From NCBI GenBank assembly GCA_964371225.1, contig CAYJNA010000001.1, forward strand, positions 20,627 to 84,626: 64,000 nucleotides of DNA, read 5' to 3'. The notes under the pieces were generated by a model that did not search any database, had not been told where the DNA came from, and worked only from the letters and a program-made list of their open reading frames with translations. Shown here piece by piece: positions 61,073-64,000 of this stretch. The translations under genes were made by a program, and so were the position numbers. How positions within the stretch are numbered: position 1 is the stretch's first letter; every line of letters starts with the position of its first letter. The stretch comes from CAYJAD01 sp964371225. GTDB lineage: Bacteria; Desulfobacterota; Desulfovibrionia; Desulfovibrionales; Desulfovibrionaceae.

Positions 61073-62084
61073 TATATTACGTGAAAATAAAGAAATTGTA
61101 TTGGTAAGTGTTGTACAGCATCAAGGCTCTACACCACGCGGTGCAGGTTCAAAAATGCTTGTGGACAAAAGCGGCCTCATTGCTGGCACCATTGGCGGCG
61201 GTCTCGCTGAAGGTGTATGCATTGAAGCTTGCGCCGAGGTTTTACAAAGCAAAAAAGACAAACTTATACACTTTACTCTCACAGGTCATATGGTAGCACA
61301 AAGCGAAATGATTTGCGGCGGTAATTTAGATATTTTATTAAGCCCTTTACAGGGCGCGCAAGACCTTGCTTTTTATGAAGCTTTGGTGGAGGCTTTAGAT
61401 ACAGGAGAGGCACATGTGCTGCATTATAAAGATGAGCAAGATACCATGTATCGCTCTCTCTATGTCAATGACCAGTGGACAAAGGGTATTTGGCAAGAGA
61501 GCCCATTGAGTGATGCTACCAAAACCGAACTTTTAGCAAAACTTGGAAAAGGGGAAGAAAGCACTTTACATCAAGATAAGGAAGCAAAAAGTTTTTTTGT
61601 GATGGAAAAATATGTGAGTCCTTGGCAAATGATTATATTAGGCGGCGGACATGTGTCTCGTCCCACAGCGCAAATGGCAGCCATGGTAGGTTTTCAAGTC
61701 ACAGTTATTGATGATAGAAAAGAATTTTCCACAGCCGAACGCTTCCCTTGGGCACACGCCACCTACACAGTTCCCGAATTTTTACTCTGCTTTAGCCAAT
61801 GCCCCCCCACCAAACAAACATGCATTGTCATTATAACACGAGGGCATGTGCATGACTCTACAGTCTTGAATCAAGCTTTGAAAACGCAAGCATCTTACAT
61901 AGGCATGATTGGCAGTAAGCGCAAAAGGCAAGAAGTATACACCTCTTTAGAAGCCCAAGGGGTGAATTCCGCACGTCTTGCGCAAGTGCATTGCCCCATT
62001 GGCATTGATATCAGTGCTCAAACTCCCGAAGAAATTGCCGTCAGTATTGTAGGAGAATGCATTGCACATCGTAGAAAGCAGTAA
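61044..62084 (+). CDS. xdhC: XdhC/CoxI family molybdenum-enzyme maturation protein
   Basis: A 346 aa protein that in relatives binds molybdopterin cofactor, promotes its sulfuration and loads it into xanthine-oxidase-family enzymes. N-terminal signature GSTPRGAGSKMLVDKSGLIAGTIGGGLAE and C-terminal Rossmann domain IILGGGHVSRPTAQMA with IGMIGSKRKRQEV. Overlaps the ligase gene by 29 bases, with AAAGGA ahead of the ATG. Its presence confirms that the cluster matures a sulfurated Mo cofactor. No MobA/MocA-like nucleotidyltransferase follows, unlike in D. vulgaris as I recall it. Confidence 0.93.
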   Translation: MKDLLKQLCNILRENKEIVLVSVVQHQGSTPRGAGSKMLVDKSGLIAGTIGGGLAEGVCIEACAEVLQSKKDKLIHFTLTGHMVAQSEMICGGNLDILLSPLQGAQDLAFYEALVEALDTGEAHVLHYKDEQDTMYRSLYVNDQWTKGIWQESPLSDATKTELLAKLGKGEESTLHQDKEAKSFFVMEKYVSPWQMIILGGGHVSRPTAQMAAMVGFQVTVIDDRKEFSTAERFPWAHATYTVPEFLLCFSQCPPTKQTCIVIITRGHVHDSTVLNQALKTQASYIGMIGSKRKRQEVYTSLEAQGVNSARLAQVHCPIGIDISAQTPEEIAVSIVGECIAHRRKQ

Positions 62085-62203
62085 ATAAATATTATATAAT
62101 ACTAACATCTTAAAGAAAACATGCAAGTGTACGCTTGCCAAAATGCTCTTTGCCGTTTACAAGCATGGGGCATAAATAAAAAATATCATTTTGGAGTCTC
62201 TAT

Positions 62204-63301
62204 ATGTCCTTGAGCATAGGAATTGTTGGCTTGCCCAACGTTGGCAAGTCCACTTTGTTTAATGCCCTCACAAAAGCTCAAAATGCCCAAGCGGCAAATT
62301 ATCCCTTTTGTACCATTGAACCCAATAAAGCTACTGTGGCCGTTCCAGATAAACGCCTTACAGTATTAACAGAATTAGCTAATCCGCAAAAAACATTACA
62401 TGCCAATGTGGACTTTATCGACATTGCCGGTCTTGTGCGCGGTGCCAGCAAGGGGGAAGGTCTCGGTAATCAATTTCTTGCCAATATTCGCGAATGCGCT
62501 GCCATTGTGCATGTGGTACGTTGTTTTGAAGATGAAAACATCACTCATGTGGATGGTACAGTAAATCCTTTGCGCGATATTGATACCATTGAAACAGAGC
62601 TCCTTTTATCCGATATACAATCTGCGGAAAAGCGCGTTGAGCGTTTGCGTAAAATTCGCGGTGATAAATCTGCCCAAGCCGTAGCAGAACAAGTGGCTGC
62701 CCTACTGGCACATCTTAATGATGGAAAACCAGCCATTACCTTTGCGCAGCCAGAAAGTGAAGCTTTTGCCATTCAGTGGCGAGAAATGGGACTCATTACA
62801 GCCAAAAAAATTATTTATTGTGCCAATGTAGATGAAGAACATGCCGTTGAAGGAAACGAACATGTAGAAAGCGTTCGTGCCCTTGCCGCAGAACGCGGTG
62901 CTGGTTTTGCGCTCATTTGTGCTAAAATTGAAGAAGAGCTACAAGGTTTACCCGATGAAGAACAAGCTGATATGCTAGCTTCTTTTGGCATTGAATCCAG
63001 CGGTCTTGAAACAATTATTCGTACAGGTTACGCCACATTAGACCTTTGCTCTTACTTTACTGTGGGAGAAAAGGAAGTGAGGGCATGGACATTTAAAAAT
63101 GGTTGGAAAGCCCCTCAAGCCGCCTCTGTTATTCACACAGACTTTGAACGTGGCTTTATTCGCGCTGAAGTTATTGCTTACGATGATTTTGTAAAGCATA
63201 AAAATGAAGCCACATGCCGCACTGCCGGTGTACTGCGCACTGAAGGTAAAGAATACATTGTTAAAGACGGCGATGTAATGCACTTCCTCTTTAATGTATA
63301 G
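62204..63301 (+). CDS. ychF: redox-regulated ATPase YchF (Obg family)
   Basis: A 365 aa ribosome-associated P-loop ATPase. G1 GLPNVGKSTLFNAL, G3 DIAGLVRGASKGEGLG, and NVDE where GTPases have NKxD, the change that gives ATP preference. C-terminal TGS domain with AWTFKNGWKAPQAASVIHTDFERGFIRAE. Normal length. TTGGAG is upstream of the ATG. Separate from the preceding cluster. Confidence 0.98.
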   Translation: MSLSIGIVGLPNVGKSTLFNALTKAQNAQAANYPFCTIEPNKATVAVPDKRLTVLTELANPQKTLHANVDFIDIAGLVRGASKGEGLGNQFLANIRECAAIVHVVRCFEDENITHVDGTVNPLRDIDTIETELLLSDIQSAEKRVERLRKIRGDKSAQAVAEQVAALLAHLNDGKPAITFAQPESEAFAIQWREMGLITAKKIIYCANVDEEHAVEGNEHVESVRALAAERGAGFALICAKIEEELQGLPDEEQADMLASFGIESSGLETIIRTGYATLDLCSYFTVGEKEVRAWTFKNGWKAPQAASVIHTDFERGFIRAEVIAYDDFVKHKNEATCRTAGVLRTEGKEYIVKDGDVMHFLFNV

Positions 63302-63366
63302 CTTTATATATTTATATTTCTAGATTTGTAGAATATACAATCGTATACTTTACAACAAATCCTATG

Positions 63367-63406
63367 GGGAAAACCTCTTTCGCTTGAAAAGGTTTTCCCT
63401 ACTCTC
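63367..63406 (+). terminator. terminator-like hairpin after ychF
   Basis: GGGAAAACCT / AGGTTTTCCC (63367-63376, 63390-63399) extended by TTTC/GAAA with one bulge, loop GCTT, followed by a C/T-rich tail. Confidence 0.7.
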
Positions 63407-63796
63407 CCCTTTTCCTCAAAAAATCAATACAACAGTATTGTATCTTTTAAAGTAAAATTTTACCGCTGTGTAATAAGGTGAAACTCATATCTTAGATTTT
63501 TTTAAGCTTAAAGATATCTGAAGCATGTTATAAAACTTTTTTCTTATGCTTTGTCTTCTTAAATTTTAGTTATCTTCCTTAAGCAGCAGCAGTTAACACA
63601 GGCATTCTCATATTTTTATAGTTGAAACACAACCCTACTCTCATACAACCTATTGATTTGTAACACTTAATATAAGCACCCCTTAAAATACGCCTGAGAT
63701 ACATTCTAAGAGCATATATTTTCCCCCTACCCAAACATCCTATTTTATTTTTTAAAGCCTTATATGGCATGTGATTTTTCCATGAAAAAAATACAA
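63407..63796. other. non-coding AT-rich region
   Basis: No gene seen. A minus-strand open frame across 63579-63920 runs through the repeat copies, has no ribosome-binding site and no family pattern. Leads into the repeat pair. Confidence 0.5.
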
Positions 63797-63896
63797 CAAA
63801 AAGCTTTAGCTTCCACTGGTTTTTAAGAAAGGCACACCACTCCAAATGCGCCGTAAGCAAGTGACGGCTTATTTTACGTGAGTGTCGACTATCTAC
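63797..63896 (-). repeat. dispersed structured repeat, diverged copy
   Basis: Read on the minus strand it follows the copy at 50731: GTCGACACT, AATAAGCCGTC, CTTGCTTACGGCGC, TTTGGAGTG, TGCCTTTCTTAAAAAC, CAGTGGAA. It lacks the CCCC-GCAA-GGGG insert, but here GCCGT and ACGGC flank the CTTGCTT and can pair. The 3' hairpin is altered. Confidence 0.75.
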
Positions 63897-63934
63897 AAAA
63901 AAGTCCCTTGCATAAAACACTATGCAAGGGACTT
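63896..63934 (-). terminator. rho-independent terminator of a gene right of the window
   Basis: Perfect 14-bp stem AAGTCCCTTGCATA / TATGCAAGGGACTT (63901-63914, 63921-63934), 6-base loop; on the minus strand it ends in TTTTTG. It sits between two repeat copies of the same orientation. Confidence 0.8.
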
Positions 63935-63941
63935 ACAAATT

Positions 63942-64000
63942 CTACTTAGTCGATGCTTAAAAACGTGTTTCCACTCGTTTTTAAGAAAGGCACGCTCACT
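63942..64000 (-). repeat. dispersed structured repeat, copy cut by window end
   Basis: On the minus strand reads AGTGAGCGTGCCTTTCTTAA, AACGAGTGGAAACACGTT and AGCATCGACTAAGTAG, nearly identical to the 3' half of the 50731 copy; the 5' half lies beyond base 64000. Confidence 0.8.

Noticed and set aside
63579..63920. Minus-strand 113-codon open frame in the window's tail
   Set aside because: It crosses the dispersed repeat, has no ribosome-binding site and no recognisable pattern.

Overview
The window looks like a moderately AT-rich chromosome segment of a Desulfovibrio-type sulfate reducer (Desulfovibrionales). The strongest evidence is an aldehyde oxidoreductase whose N-terminal iron-sulfur cysteines fall at the same residue numbers as in D. 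gigas MOP. It is followed by a run of small genes that, from memory, matches the order of the Desulfovibrio vulgaris DVU1553-1559 neighbourhood. Supporting evidence is the precorrin-2 dehydrogenase / cytochrome c assembly / hemA operon, fliK-flgD-flgE, and the many large PAS sensors and chemoreceptors. No tRNA, rRNA, CRISPR array, IS element or prophage was seen. All family calls come from reading motifs, not from searches.

Layout. 1-5.5 kb: the end of dxs, then a leftward heme/siroheme operon (precorrin-2 dehydrogenase, CcsA-like protein, hemA, a small unknown, tilS). 5.6-8.3 kb: two glycosyltransferases. 8.3-10.8 kb: a chemoreceptor. 11.2-29.6 kb: a long leftward accessory region, described below. 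29.9-34.2 kb: orphan TAXI binding protein, DegP protease, MFS transporter. 34.2-42.3 kb: pseudouridine synthase, a possible two-gene RdgC, dppBC-like permeases, recN and gamma-glutamyltransferase. 42.4-47.7 kb: fliK-flgD-flgE. 47.9-50.7 kb: hybrid histidine kinase with four PAS-like repeats. 50.9-62.1 kb: the molybdenum aldehyde oxidoreductase cluster. 62.2-63.3 kb: ychF. 63.3-64.0 kb: a non-coding tail with two copies of a dispersed structured repeat that also occurs at 50.73 kb and, degenerate, at 35.52 kb.

Two blocks deserve most attention. The first (12.1-29.6 kb) joins srfA-srfB-srfC homologues, in the Salmonella order, to a glycine-zipper lipoprotein, a membrane-anchored trypsin-like protease, a Sel1-repeat membrane protein, a periplasmic binding protein and a secreted VWA protein. 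Directly downstream, behind a hairpin and a candidate promoter, come an ABC ATPase, an FtsX-like permease and an exported SUMF1-domain protein. Those last three copy the TagT-TagS-TagR part of the type VI secretion threonine-phosphorylation pathway, and the VWA protein resembles the periplasmic part of its kinase PpkA. No kinase, phosphatase, FHA protein or type VI structural gene is present. SrfC carries GTPase-like motifs and SrfB carries actin/Hsp70-like phosphate motifs. I read the block as an envelope-sensing or envelope-remodelling machine coupling periplasmic sensors to two cytoplasmic nucleotide-dependent proteins; this is inference.

The second block (50.9-62.1 kb) puts the aldehyde oxidoreductase with a MoeA-like protein, XdhC, a multi-cluster iron-sulfur oxidoreductase, a tiny two-CxxC protein, a methyltransferase, a C-GCAxxG-C-C protein, a radical SAM protein of the TrsS type and a PaaK-like CoA ligase. 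The Mo-cofactor helpers are understandable. The middle five genes are a conserved set with no function known to me and may mature the enzyme, carry its electrons or process its product.
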